In this document: one piece after another, positions 17,672 to 25,865 of the stretch
How positions within the stretch are numbered: position 1 is the first letter of the stretch
Layout of the letters: each line of letters starts with the position of its first letter
Notes under the pieces: model-generated
Told to the model about the DNA's origin: nothing
Seen by the model: only the letters and a program-made list of their open reading frames with translations
Database searches by the model: none
NCBI GenBank assembly: GCA_002685275.1
Contig: NYWX01000052.1
Span: 1-27,095 of the forward strand
Direction of reading: 5' to 3'
Length of the DNA stretch: 27,095 bases
DNA from: Gammaproteobacteria bacterium
GTDB lineage: Bacteria; Pseudomonadota; Gammaproteobacteria; Woeseiales; Woeseiaceae
Made by a program: the position numbers and the translations under genes

Positions 17672-17703
17672 GTATTAATTAGGCTGAAAGAATACTTAAG
17701 CCC
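17641..17703 (+). promoter_or_regulatory. trp attenuator: anti-antiterminator and antiterminator strands
   Basis: Strand 1, AAAGCCT (17641-17647), pairs with strand 2, GGGCTTT (17658-17664), over seven pairs including one G-U; this is the pause/anti-antiterminator hairpin. Alternatively strand 2, GGGCTT (17658-17663), pairs with AAGCCC (17698-17703), which takes away the three C residues needed by the terminator. An inner eight-pair stem, TAAGTATT (17669-17676) with AATACTTA (17691-17698), brings strands 2 and 3 together, so the antiterminator is one long hairpin with a short bulge. Strand 1 begins three bases after the second Trp codon, where a stalled ribosome would cover it. Strand 2 overlaps the end of trpL, where a ribosome that reaches the stop would cover it. 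This is the expected logic of ribosome-mediated attenuation. Confidence 0.85.
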
Positions 17704-17734
17704 ATCTTTGTTTCATTCAGAGATGGGTTTTTTT
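17701..17734 (+). terminator. trp attenuator intrinsic terminator
   Basis: CCCATCTTTG (17701-17710) pairs with CAGAGATGGG (17718-17727), ten pairs including one G-U, with a seven-base loop TTTCATT and a run of seven T (17728-17734). It is mutually exclusive with the antiterminator because both use CCC at 17701-17703. It sits between trpL and trpE. It could also serve as the only terminator for the upstream permease message. Confidence 0.9.
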
Positions 17735-17770
17735 ATGTAAAACCTAGTACTACCAGCGTGTGAGGAAAAA

Positions 17771-19153
17771 ATGCAAGCACCTTTTGATATAATCGCTGAC
17801 TTGGATACTCCAGTCTCAGCCTATTTAAAACTTGAATCACTTAATCCACGTTTTCTTTTAGAAAGTGTGGAAGGAGGGGAGCGGCTTGCTCGATATTCTT
17901 TTCTTGGCTTTGGAGATTCTCTAGATGTGCGCATAGATGACCGATGTATGACAATTGATGATGTTAAAGAAGCTCGCCCCTCAAATCAGCAACAATATCT
18001 TGACGTATTACGTCGTTGCCTAAAATTAGCACCAAAGCCCCAACCTGAGAGTGGTTTGCCGTTTTCAGGCGGATTAGTTGGTGTTTCTGGTTATGATATT
18101 ATTCGATTATTCGAAAATATCCCTGGAAAAACTCTTAAGCAGTCACACATACCAGATGCTGCTTTTGTAGCAACCGCCTCTTTGTTGGTTTTTGATCATT
18201 TGACTCGAAGAGTTGCACTTCTGCATGATGGACCCGAGATAGAACGCGCTTCACTCAGAAAAGAAATTATCAAGTTATTACGTGGAGCTATTCCATCGGG
18301 CTCAAAAGATGCTTCTGTCTCGACAGCAGAGCCAAGTCTGTCAGAAGAAGAATTTTCAAATCGTGTTGAAAGATGTAAAGAATATATAGCTGCTGGTGAT
18401 ATTTACCAAATTGTTCTTTCTGTTTTATTTCGCGGTAAAACTGACATCGAACCCTTTGAAGTCTACAGGGCATTAAGACTCCTTAATCCCTCACCTTATA
18501 TGTTTTTTTTCAATTTTGGTGATACCAAGGTAGTTGGTTCATCCCCAGAAGCGTTAGTTAAATTGAATCGTGAAATTGCATCTCTTCGGCCAATCGCTGG
18601 AACACTTCCGCGTGGCTCAACTGAAAAAGAGGATGAAGTAAATGCAAATAATTTACTAGCTGATCCAAAAGAATCAGCAGAGCACGTAATGTTGGTTGAT
18701 CTTGCAAGAAATGATCTAGGTCGTGTAGCTGAAGCAGGTTCAATATATGTAGAGCCGTATCGCAAAATTGAGCATTACAGCCATGTCATGCATATAGTTA
18801 GTGGAGTTCAAGGTAAATTGGCATCCAATTTTGATCAATTTGACTTATTTGCTGCGACCTTCCCGGCCGGAACATTAGTGGGGGCTCCTAAAGTAAGAGC
18901 AATGCAAATCATTGAAGAAATGGAGCATATTGGTCGAGGTCTGTATGGAGGGACCGCAGGGTATTTTGGACTAAGTGGCGACATGGATCAGGCAATAACA
19001 ATACGTACACTTGTTTTTTCTAAAGAAGATTATAGTTTTCAAGCAGGTGCTGGCATTGTCGCTGATTCTATTTCATCAAAGGAGTATCAGGAAGTGCTCG
19101 CTAAGAGTGCAATATTAAGAAGTGCACTTGAAATTGCGAAGGAAGGTCTCTAA
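17771..19153 (+). CDS. trpE: Anthranilate synthase component I
   Basis: Chorismate-binding subunit that makes anthranilate from chorismate and ammonia delivered by TrpG. The protein has 460 residues, slightly short of the usual 490-520. The tryptophan feedback site signature is present (LLESVEGGERLARYSF, 29-44), as are SPEALVKL (258-265), RPIAGTLPRG (273-282), the DPKESAEHVMLVDLARND catalytic block (298-315) and FPAGTLVGAPK (364-374). GYFGLSGDMDQAITIRT (397-413) and the AGAGIVADS end (425-433) complete the chorismate fold. LES suggests normal Trp inhibition. TGAGGA lies about five bases before the ATG. The TAA overlaps the trpG ATG by one base. It is the first structural gene after the attenuator. 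Confidence 0.97.
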   Translation: MQAPFDIIADLDTPVSAYLKLESLNPRFLLESVEGGERLARYSFLGFGDSLDVRIDDRCMTIDDVKEARPSNQQQYLDVLRRCLKLAPKPQPESGLPFSGGLVGVSGYDIIRLFENIPGKTLKQSHIPDAAFVATASLLVFDHLTRRVALLHDGPEIERASLRKEIIKLLRGAIPSGSKDASVSTAEPSLSEEEFSNRVERCKEYIAAGDIYQIVLSVLFRGKTDIEPFEVYRALRLLNPSPYMFFFNFGDTKVVGSSPEALVKLNREIASLRPIAGTLPRGSTEKEDEVNANNLLADPKESAEHVMLVDLARNDLGRVAEAGSIYVEPYRKIEHYSHVMHIVSGVQGKLASNFDQFDLFAATFPAGTLVGAPKVRAMQIIEEMEHIGRGLYGGTAGYFGLSGDMDQAITIRTLVFSKEDYSFQAGAGIVADSISSKEYQEVLAKSAILRSALEIAKEGL

Positions 19154-19752
19154 TGATAGATAATGTATTTAGTCACGTTCACATCTTATTGATCGATAAT
19201 TATGATTCCTTTACATATAACCTAATGCAAGCATTTGCAGCGCATGGTGCTGAAGTTACGGTTTATAGAAATGATATGATTACCGTTGATGAAGGCCTTT
19301 CAATTGAACCAACACACTTAGTCATATCTCCAGGCCCAGGTAGGCCAGATGATGCAGGTGTATCACTAGATATGATTAGTGGTTTTGCAGGCAAGATTCC
19401 AATTTTGGGAGTCTGTCTTGGGCATCAAAGTATTGTACAACAACAAGGTGGTTCAATTGTTAGAGCCAAAAAATTGATGCATGGTAAATCTTCAAAGATT
19501 AAGCATGATGGCATGACGTTATTTGAGGGAATTTCCAATCCATTTGAAGTTGGTAGATATCATTCTCTGTGTGCCGAGACTTCTACACTACCTAAAACAC
19601 TTGAAATAACTGCTCAAACAGATAATGGAATAATTATGGGTGTACGACATAAATCCTTACAGATTGAGGGAGTACAATTTCATCCAGAGAGTGTTCTTAC
19701 ACCTGAGGGTGAAAGGTTAATGATGAACTTTATGCAAATGGTGGCCCAGTGA
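19153..19752 (+). CDS. trpG: Anthranilate synthase component II (glutamine amidotransferase)
   Basis: Class I glutaminase that feeds ammonia to TrpE. The 199 residues include LLIDNYDSFTYNL (12-24), the oxyanion segment SPGPGRPDDAG (59-69), the nucleophile in GVCLGHQS (C88), and the His-Glu pair in GVQFHPESVLTPEG near the C-terminus. The ATG at 19153 overlaps the trpE stop (TAATG). It adds about nine residues before the usual family start, but coupling to trpE supports it. The end overlaps the trpD GTG by four bases. In some bacteria this subunit is shared with folate synthesis (PabA); its place inside the trp operon argues for the tryptophan role, but dual use cannot be excluded. It is not fused to trpD. 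Confidence 0.95.
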   Translation: MIDNVFSHVHILLIDNYDSFTYNLMQAFAAHGAEVTVYRNDMITVDEGLSIEPTHLVISPGPGRPDDAGVSLDMISGFAGKIPILGVCLGHQSIVQQQGGSIVRAKKLMHGKSSKIKHDGMTLFEGISNPFEVGRYHSLCAETSTLPKTLEITAQTDNGIIMGVRHKSLQIEGVQFHPESVLTPEGERLMMNFMQMVAQ

Positions 19753-20774
19753 GCAAAGAGCACACTTTATTATTAGAAGATCTTATTAAAGGAGCAGATC
19801 TAACAGAGAAGCAGGCTTCAAATTTGATGCATGCTCTAGCTAAAGGTGAATTATCATCGGCATTAGCAGGAGCTTTTCTTTCAGTCTTAAGGATGAAAGG
19901 AGAAACTGCAGATGAGATCCGTGGCTTTGCTTCAGCGATGCGAGAATTAGCTATTAATCCAAATATTCCGGATGGAAAACCGACAATTGATACTGTCGGC
20001 ACAGGTGGTGATGGGTCAGGTAGTTTTAATTTATCGACTGGAACTGGATTATTGTCAGCAGCGTGCGGCTCAAGAGTTGTTAAGCATGGAAACCGCTCTG
20101 TTTCAAGTCTATCAGGCAGCGCTGACATGCTTGAAAGCTTGGGAATGACATTACCTTTGAATGAAAAAGATGCTGTTGATTGCTTAAACGAAATAGGCTT
20201 TACATTTCTATTTGCCCCTGTATTTCATCCAGCAATGAAAGAGGTTGTTCCAATTCGTGGAGCACTCTCAATTCGTACGGTTTTTAATGTATTGGGACCA
20301 TTAACGAATCCTGCGGCACCACCTTTCCATTTGATTGGAGCTTACAGTAAAGATATTGCAAAATTAATGGCAAATGCCTTATCTGGCATGAAATTAGAGC
20401 GTGCCTTCGTTGTTCATGGTGAGTTGGGATGGGACGAGGCAACTCCCGCCGGAGACTTTTGGCTTTATGACGTTTCTTCAGGGCATGTTAAAGAAACCTT
20501 AAGAAGGCCAGAGGATTATGGATTAAAACGATGTAAGCCTTCAGAGTTAAAAGGAGGTGATGCAAAACATAATGCAAATGAATTATTACGAGTTTTTAAA
20601 GGTGAGGATATGGGTGCTCATCGAGATGCATTACTTATGGGTACATCTCTAATGCTTGAAGTTCAAGGTGATGTGAAAAACGCTAAAGCGGGTGTAGATA
20701 TGGCTTCAGCAGCTATTGACGATAATAGTGCCACAATTTTTCTTAATAAATTACGTGATTTCTTTAAAACATAA
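19749..20774 (+). CDS. trpD: Anthranilate phosphoribosyltransferase
   Basis: Transfers the phosphoribosyl group of PRPP to anthranilate. The 341 residues show the PRPP loop GTGGDGSGSFN (84-94), KHGNRSVSS (112-120), FLFAPVFHPAMKEVVPIR (about 154-171, anthranilate-side residues) and LGPLTNPA. The start is a GTG at 19749 that overlaps the trpG TGA (GTGA), so translation is coupled; there is no better ATG in frame. The end overlaps trpC by one base. It is a stand-alone gene, unlike the trpGD fusion of E. coli. Confidence 0.96.
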   Translation: MSKEHTLLLEDLIKGADLTEKQASNLMHALAKGELSSALAGAFLSVLRMKGETADEIRGFASAMRELAINPNIPDGKPTIDTVGTGGDGSGSFNLSTGTGLLSAACGSRVVKHGNRSVSSLSGSADMLESLGMTLPLNEKDAVDCLNEIGFTFLFAPVFHPAMKEVVPIRGALSIRTVFNVLGPLTNPAAPPFHLIGAYSKDIAKLMANALSGMKLERAFVVHGELGWDEATPAGDFWLYDVSSGHVKETLRRPEDYGLKRCKPSELKGGDAKHNANELLRVFKGEDMGAHRDALLMGTSLMLEVQGDVKNAKAGVDMASAAIDDNSATIFLNKLRDFFKT

Positions 20775-21574
20775 TGAGTGATTTTTTAAAAATTATGGCT
20801 AGTGCTAGCTCCGATAGAGCTGCTTTGATCAATACATCATTTTCGTCTGCAGATTTTGATATGCCACTGGTATCATTGACCTTCAGTGACTTTGATCTAA
20901 TAGCTGAAATTAAGGAACATTCGCCTGCTGAAGGTGATTTGAGTAACAAAAATATTGATCGTATTTCACGGGCAAAAGCATATTCTGATGGAGGTGCAAT
21001 AGCGATATCTGTTCTGACAGAGCCAAGCCGCTTTGGCGGAGATTTATCACATATGACGCAAGTTGTTAATGCTGTTCCCAACACACCAGTTATGCGGAAA
21101 GATTTTCTGGTTGAACCTATTCAAATTCTTGAAGCAAGAAAGGCAGGTGCAAGCGGTATTTTGCTTGTAACAACAATGCTTGGTGATGCAAAACTGCGCG
21201 AAATGTTAGCATGTGCTTGGGACTGTGGCTTATTTGTACTGCTTGAATCTTTTTCTGAAGAAGATTTGAAACGTTCTTCTGATTTATTGAAAAACAATGC
21301 AAACAGAGATCGCTTAGAGTCAGGTCAATTTCTTATGGGTATAAATTCCAGAAATTTAAGAACTCTAGAAGTTAATTTTGAAAGATTCCGTAATCTATCA
21401 AATTTATTACCAGCTGGTAAATGTGTCGCTGAAAGTGGATTAAATGTATCTGAAGATTTTTCGAAAGTATCTTCTTGGGGTTACAATATGGCTCTTGTGG
21501 GTTCATCATTAATGCGAAGCGCAGATCCGGCATCAATGATTTCAAAAATGAAAATAGCTGGTGCGAAAGCATGA
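20774..21574 (+). CDS. trpC: Indole-3-glycerol phosphate synthase
   Basis: Converts CdRP to indole-3-glycerol phosphate. The 266-residue TIM barrel has the active-site lysine in LIAEIKEHSPAEG (K47, with S50-P51), LTEPSRFGG (81-89), the catalytic lysine in VMRKDFLV (K109), LMGINSRNLRTLEVN, VAESGLN and the phosphate-binding LVGSSLMRS. The usual IKKASPSKG signature is replaced by IKEHSPAEGDL, so it belongs to a different subgroup from the E. coli enzyme, though the catalytic positions are kept. It overlaps trpD by one base and trpF by four. It is not fused to trpF, unlike enteric trpCF. Confidence 0.95.
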   Translation: MSDFLKIMASASSDRAALINTSFSSADFDMPLVSLTFSDFDLIAEIKEHSPAEGDLSNKNIDRISRAKAYSDGGAIAISVLTEPSRFGGDLSHMTQVVNAVPNTPVMRKDFLVEPIQILEARKAGASGILLVTTMLGDAKLREMLACAWDCGLFVLLESFSEEDLKRSSDLLKNNANRDRLESGQFLMGINSRNLRTLEVNFERFRNLSNLLPAGKCVAESGLNVSEDFSKVSSWGYNMALVGSSLMRSADPASMISKMKIAGAKA

Positions 21575-22167
21575 GCATTTTTGTAAAAATTTGTGGTTTA
21601 CGAAAAGAGCAGCATGTTAATGCAGCTTTAGAAGCAGGAGCAGATGCGTTAGGGTTTGTATTTGCAAAATCTCGACGTGAGATAAAGCCTGTTGAAGCTG
21701 CTTCTGTAAGTGTAAACATACCATCAAATATTTTGCGTGTTGCAGTAATGCTTCACCCCACTAATGAGTATTGGCAGGAGGTTCTTAATGAATTTTCTCC
21801 AGATGTTCTGCAAGCGGATGTGCTGGATTTCTCATCACTTGATATTCCTAACTCAATAGAGAAATGGCCGGTTTTTCGTGAAGGTGCAAGCATCCCCAAT
21901 GTGGATGGAAAATACATTTTTGAAGGAAAAGAAAGCGGACAAGGTGAGACGGTTGATTGGGTATCTGCTGCTACTATTGAAAATAATGAAAAAATGATAC
22001 TTGCTGGCGGCCTAGATGCAGACAATGTTGCGAGAGCGATTAATTTAGTTAGTCCATTTGGAGTAGATGTATCTAGTGGAGTTGAGTCAGCTCCCGGGCA
22101 AAAGGATGTCCATATGATTAAAAATTTTGTTAGTGCAGCGAGAGCTGTGGAGAAAATTTATGAGTAA
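21571..22167 (+). CDS. trpF: Phosphoribosylanthranilate isomerase
   Basis: Amadori isomerisation of PRA to CdRP. From the ATG at 21571, which overlaps the trpC stop (ATGA), the protein has 198 residues and starts MSIFVKICGLR. The general base is C8 in KICGL. DALGFVFAKSRR, LQADVLD, AGGLDADNV and the general-acid aspartate in FGVDVSSGVE are all visible. A longer in-frame ATG at 21475 lies deep inside trpC and is not credible. It overlaps trpB by eight bases. Confidence 0.95.
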   Translation: MSIFVKICGLRKEQHVNAALEAGADALGFVFAKSRREIKPVEAASVSVNIPSNILRVAVMLHPTNEYWQEVLNEFSPDVLQADVLDFSSLDIPNSIEKWPVFREGASIPNVDGKYIFEGKESGQGETVDWVSAATIENNEKMILAGGLDADNVARAINLVSPFGVDVSSGVESAPGQKDVHMIKNFVSAARAVEKIYE

Positions 22168-23401
22168 ATTGTTTTCTGCTGATAAAGCCAAGCAGTTTTT
22201 AGAAAAAGCCATCAATGGAGATATGCCTGATGAGCGTGGTCGTTTTGGGCCTTTTGGCGGTCGTTATGTTTCAGAGACATTAGTACCAGCATTTGAAAGA
22301 CTAGAAGCTGGTGTAAAAGAGCATATTCGCAGTGAGGCTTTTCAGGCGGAATTTCAAAAAGAATTAAGAGAATGGGTTGGTCGACCTACAGCACTATCTT
22401 TTGCCCCGCGATTAAGTGAATCTTGGGGTGCCGAAGTCTGGATCAAGCGTGAGGATCTTGCACATACAGGGGCGCATAAAATCAATAATGCTATTGGGCA
22501 GGCTTTACTCGCAAAACGTATAGGCGCAAAAAGGGTTATTGCAGAGACTGGCGCAGGACAGCATGGTGTTGCCTCAGCGGCAGCATGCTCGAGAGTGGGA
22601 TTATCTTGTAGTGTTTACATGGGAGCTGTTGATATGGAGCGACAATCTCCAAATGTAGACCGTATTCGTCGCCTTGGCGCTGAAGTAATTGCGGTTGAGT
22701 CAGGCGATAAAACGCTTCGTGCTGCCATTGATGAGGCAATGCGTGAGTGGGTCACAGACCCTGATGGCATTTATTATCTTTTGGGATCTGCGGTTGGTCC
22801 ACATCCATATCCTTATCTGGTCCGTGAGTTGCAATCAATAATTGGAATTGAATCGCGTCAACAAATGTTAGATCAGGCTGGTGGATTACCAGATGCAGTA
22901 TTTGCTTGTGTAGGAGGCGGATCTAATGCAATTGGTTTATTTTATCCTTTGATTGGTGATGATATCGAATTAATAGGTGTTGAGGCAGGCGGGATTGGTG
23001 ATGGATTGGGTGAGAATGCAGCAACACTTGCAACAGGCACTCCGGGTGTGCTTCAAGGATCATATACAATTATTCTTCAGGATGGAGATGGCCAAGTACA
23101 GGAAACACAATCTATCTCTGCTGGACTGGATTACTCCGGTGTTGGGCCTGAACATGCTTTACTTCAGGCTACTGGTCGAGTGAAATATATTTCTGCGAGA
23201 GATGATGAAGCCCTAGAGGCGCTAGAAGAGCTCTGTGCTATGGAAGGAATGTTAACCGCTCTTGAAACATCTCATGCTTTTGCAGCAGCTCGTGAGTATG
23301 CAAAGAAAAATCCTGGTAAACGAATTCTTATTGGCAATTCAGGTCGCGGAGATAAAGACATGCCGACATTGACAAAGTATCCAGTGAGGATTCGACAATG
23401 A
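22160..23401 (+). CDS. trpB: Tryptophan synthase beta chain
   Basis: PLP enzyme that condenses indole with serine. The ATG at 22160 has GGAG seven bases upstream (22149-22152) and gives 413 residues. The trpB1-type signatures are complete: GPFGGRYVSETL (30-41), the PLP lysine in THTGAHKINN-like LAHTGAHKINN (about K107), the catalytic glutamate in AETGAGQHGVA, YLLGSAVGPHPYP, the phosphate-binding CVGGGSNAIG, LDYSGVGPEHA and the C-terminal NSGRGDKDM. It overlaps trpF by eight bases and trpA by four. The segment usually reading MxxQxxNVxRMxLLGA is here MERQSPNVDRIRRLGA, a mild variant. Confidence 0.97.
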   Translation: MSKLFSADKAKQFLEKAINGDMPDERGRFGPFGGRYVSETLVPAFERLEAGVKEHIRSEAFQAEFQKELREWVGRPTALSFAPRLSESWGAEVWIKREDLAHTGAHKINNAIGQALLAKRIGAKRVIAETGAGQHGVASAAACSRVGLSCSVYMGAVDMERQSPNVDRIRRLGAEVIAVESGDKTLRAAIDEAMREWVTDPDGIYYLLGSAVGPHPYPYLVRELQSIIGIESRQQMLDQAGGLPDAVFACVGGGSNAIGLFYPLIGDDIELIGVEAGGIGDGLGENAATLATGTPGVLQGSYTIILQDGDGQVQETQSISAGLDYSGVGPEHALLQATGRVKYISARDDEALEALEELCAMEGMLTALETSHAFAAAREYAKKNPGKRILIGNSGRGDKDMPTLTKYPVRIRQ

Positions 23402-24165
23402 AGGCGTATGAAAAAATTAGTAACGCAATCATTGCAGCAAATGAATCTGGAAGAACAGCACTGGTTCCATTTATAACCGCTGGCTATCCGAAACCAAAAA
23501 AATTCACTGAAACATTAAAGAGCATTGCATCAGTAGGTGATGTGGTTGAAATTGGTGTTCCATTCTCAGATCCAATGGCTGATGGGATGACCATTCAGCG
23601 TTCGAGCTTTATCGCCCTTCAGAATGGAGTCAGTCTAAAATGGATATTGGATGAGCTTGATTCTGTAAATGACGAAATTAATACACCAATGATACTAATG
23701 TCCTATCTCAATCCACTGCTTGCTTTTGGTTATGAAAAACTTGCAGAGCGAGCTTTAAAGGCGGGTGTATGCGGAGTAATAGTTCCCGACCTCCCCTACG
23801 AGGAGAGTGATGAGCTACGTAAAGCACTCGATAAACAAGGTTTAGGTCTAATACAGTTAATTTCACCAGCCACACCTGAAGAGAGGCTAAGAAAATTATG
23901 TGATGCGTCTCGTGGATTTGTTTATGCCGTGACTGTTACTGGTATTACTGGCGGCGCAAGCATGTCTCAAGATTTATCAGATTACCTTAATAAAGTTTCA
24001 TCTTTCTCAAAAACCCCAGTTTGTGCTGGCTTTGGGATTCGCCAAGCTAAAGATGTCAAGGCTGTTGGCCAGTATGTGAATGGTGCAATTATTGGTTCAG
24101 CTTTAGTGGAGGTTCTTGAGCGTGAAGAAAATCCTAAAACTTTTTTAGAAGAGCTTCTTAAATGA
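23398..24165 (+). CDS. trpA: Tryptophan synthase alpha chain
   Basis: Cleaves indole-3-glycerol phosphate to indole and glyceraldehyde 3-phosphate and channels indole to TrpB. The 255 residues include LVPFITAGYP, the catalytic glutamate and aspartate in EIGVPFSDPMADG (E51, D62), MSYLNPLLAFG, GVIVPDLPYEE, and YAVTVTGITGG with the phosphate-binding GFGIR and GAIIGSALV. The motif reads MADGMTIQ where LADGPTIQ is commoner. The ATG overlaps the trpB stop (ATGA). It is the last gene of a seven-gene operon with no intergenic bases. No clear terminator follows. Confidence 0.96.
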   Translation: MKAYEKISNAIIAANESGRTALVPFITAGYPKPKKFTETLKSIASVGDVVEIGVPFSDPMADGMTIQRSSFIALQNGVSLKWILDELDSVNDEINTPMILMSYLNPLLAFGYEKLAERALKAGVCGVIVPDLPYEESDELRKALDKQGLGLIQLISPATPEERLRKLCDASRGFVYAVTVTGITGGASMSQDLSDYLNKVSSFSKTPVCAGFGIRQAKDVKAVGQYVNGAIIGSALVEVLEREENPKTFLEELLK

Positions 24166-24358
24166 GTTTTAATTAGATGTATCGCTCCCTATTTATATAA
24201 GGTAACTAAAGATTTTTAATCAAAATTGGTTTTATAAAATTTATTTAAAAGCCAAATATTCTTTTTGGGTATTATTTGCTTTTATAAACACTATCCCTTT
24301 TGCAATTTCGGCAGAAATTTTAAGTATTGATATAAATTATGATGAAGACATATACACA

Positions 24359-24814
24359 ATGACTTCAGATGTTTGGTTTGATGCTGATATTGAAAAAGTT
24401 TTTGAAGTTTATAGTACCTGGGATTATTCAACACAATTTTCAAGCGCAATCGTTGAAGCCCGAGATATGCAACCAGATACAGAAGGCCGCGCACAATTTT
24501 ATGTTCGAAATCAGGGGTGCATACTTTTTTTCTGCAAATCATTTATACGTCAAGGCTACGTTGAATCTGAGAGTAATACTGAGCTTCGTGCTTTTACTAA
24601 TCCTGAAGTGAGTGATTTCCATTTAAGTAATGAAGAATGGATATTTTCATCTTATGAAGGTGGAACGACTGTTTCATATAGCTTAAAAATGAGCCCTAAA
24701 TTTTGGGTGCCACCGGGCATTGGTCCATATCTAATAAAACAAAAGTTAAAGACTAGCGGTGGTGAGGCGGTTAACCGCATCGAAACCATTGCAAGAGAGT
24801 TGGTTCATGACTAA
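24359..24814 (+). CDS. SRPBCC-family protein, probably exported; true start uncertain
   Basis: From the first ATG (24359) the protein has 151 residues with the START/Bet v 1-like layout of the SRPBCC superfamily: DVWFDADIEKVFEVYSTWDY (a polyketide-cyclase-like N-terminal strand and helix), YVRNQGCILFFCKSFIRQG (two cysteines, C54 and C59), FHLSNEEWIFS, and a C-terminal helix with PPGIGPYLIKQKLK. The ligand is unknown. The frame stays open upstream to a TAA at 24203-24205 and encodes a basic stretch followed by FWVLFAFINTIPFAISA, a convincing signal peptide. The matching acidic DINYDEDIYTM leads into the domain. That extension has no ATG, GTG or TTG; ATT codons at 24212 or 24239 are the only near-cognate options. 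So either an unusual start is used or the exported form has been lost. It overlaps mutY by eight bases. Confidence 0.72.
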   Translation: MTSDVWFDADIEKVFEVYSTWDYSTQFSSAIVEARDMQPDTEGRAQFYVRNQGCILFFCKSFIRQGYVESESNTELRAFTNPEVSDFHLSNEEWIFSSYEGGTTVSYSLKMSPKFWVPPGIGPYLIKQKLKTSGGEAVNRIETIARELVHD

Positions 24815-25865
24815 ATTTGCAGTACGTTTGCTAGATTGGTTTGATAAACACGGTAGAAAAAATTTGCCTTGGCAAAAAGACATTTCAGCATATCGGGTTT
24901 GGGTGTCAGAAATAATGTTGCAGCAGACTCAAGTAAAAACAGTAATTCCCTATTTTAATAAATTTATTGAACGCTTTCCAACATTAGAGTCTTTGGCTAA
25001 TGCCTCTCAGGATGAAATTTTATCCCAATGGACTGGCCTTGGTTATTACGCTAGAGCAAGAAATCTTCACAAAGCAGCCAAGCATGTACTTAATATTCAT
25101 GACGGTCAATTTCCAAAAAATTTTGATGATTTAATTGCTTTACCAGGGATTGGAAGATCGACTGCTGGAGCCATCCTCTCGATTACTTATGGACAACATC
25201 ATGCCATTCTTGATGGTAATGTAAGGCGAGTGCTTGCCCGTCATCGCGGTATTAGAGGATGGCCAGGTAAAAGAAAAGTTGCTGAAATAATGTGGAGAAT
25301 CGCTGAAAAAAATACACCAAAAAAAAAGGTTGCATCTTATACTCAAGCGATAATGGATCTTGGAGCGACTTTATGTAAAAGAAATGTACCATTATGTGAT
25401 TTTTGTCCGGTCAATAATGATTGCGTCGCTTTAAAGACGAATAGTATTAATTTATATCCAAGCCCTAAACCTAAAGTAAAAAGACCTATAAAGACTACGA
25501 CTATGCTTTTGGTTAGTGCTAAGGGAAAGGTATATTTAGAACGACGACCTGAGTCAGGCGTTTGGGGGGGTCTCTGGAGTTTTCCAGAATTAGGAGAATA
25601 TCAGCTAAACGATTGGTGCGCTAAAATTTTTGGCAGCACTGAAGCTGAAGTATTATCTCTAGATATTTTACATCATAGTTTTAGTCATTTTGATCTGAGA
25701 ATAAAACCTGTTCTAGTGCGATTTAAATCACAAAAAAATAAATTAATTAATTCCGATACAAGGACTTGGTATAATTTTAATGATAATCCTCCTGGCGGAT
25801 TTGCCGCACCGGTAGAAAAACTTATTAATCAATTAAAGAAGAGTGAAAATGTCTCGTACTGTTAA
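24807..25865 (+). CDS. mutY: A/G-specific adenine DNA glycosylase
   Basis: Removes adenine mispaired with 8-oxoguanine. From the ATG at 24807 the 352 residues align with E. coli MutY with a constant offset of two: E35 ([11 protein letters not shown]), helix-hairpin-helix LPGIGRSTA (112-120), catalytic D136 (AILDGNVRR), and the [4Fe-4S] ligands C190, C197, C200, C206 (C-x6-C-x2-C-x5-C). The C-terminal NUDIX-like domain that recognises 8-oxoG is present ([27 protein letters not shown]). A longer in-frame ATG at 24759 lies inside the upstream gene. It overlaps yggX by 17 bases. Confidence 0.97.
   Translation: MTKFAVRLLDWFDKHGRKNLPWQKDISAYRVWVSEIMLQQTQVKTVIPYFNKFIERFPTLESLANASQDEILSQWTGLGYYARARNLHKAAKHVLNIHDGQFPKNFDDLIALPGIGRSTAGAILSITYGQHHAILDGNVRRVLARHRGIRGWPGKRKVAEIMWRIAEKNTPKKKVASYTQAIMDLGATLCKRNVPLCDFCPVNNDCVALKTNSINLYPSPKPKVKRPIKTTTMLLVSAKGKVYLERRPESGVWGGLWSFPELGEYQLNDWCAKIFGSTEAEVLSLDILHHSFSHFDLRIKPVLVRFKSQKNKLINSDTRTWYNFNDNPPGGFAAPVEKLINQLKKSENVSYC

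Noticed and set aside
22127..22160. Earlier in-frame starts for trpB (22127), trpF (21475), mutY (24759), tesA (7926) and ybbA (7793)
   Set aside because: Each would extend deep into the neighbouring gene with residues that do not match the family; the later starts have coupling overlaps, ribosome-binding sites or signal peptides.
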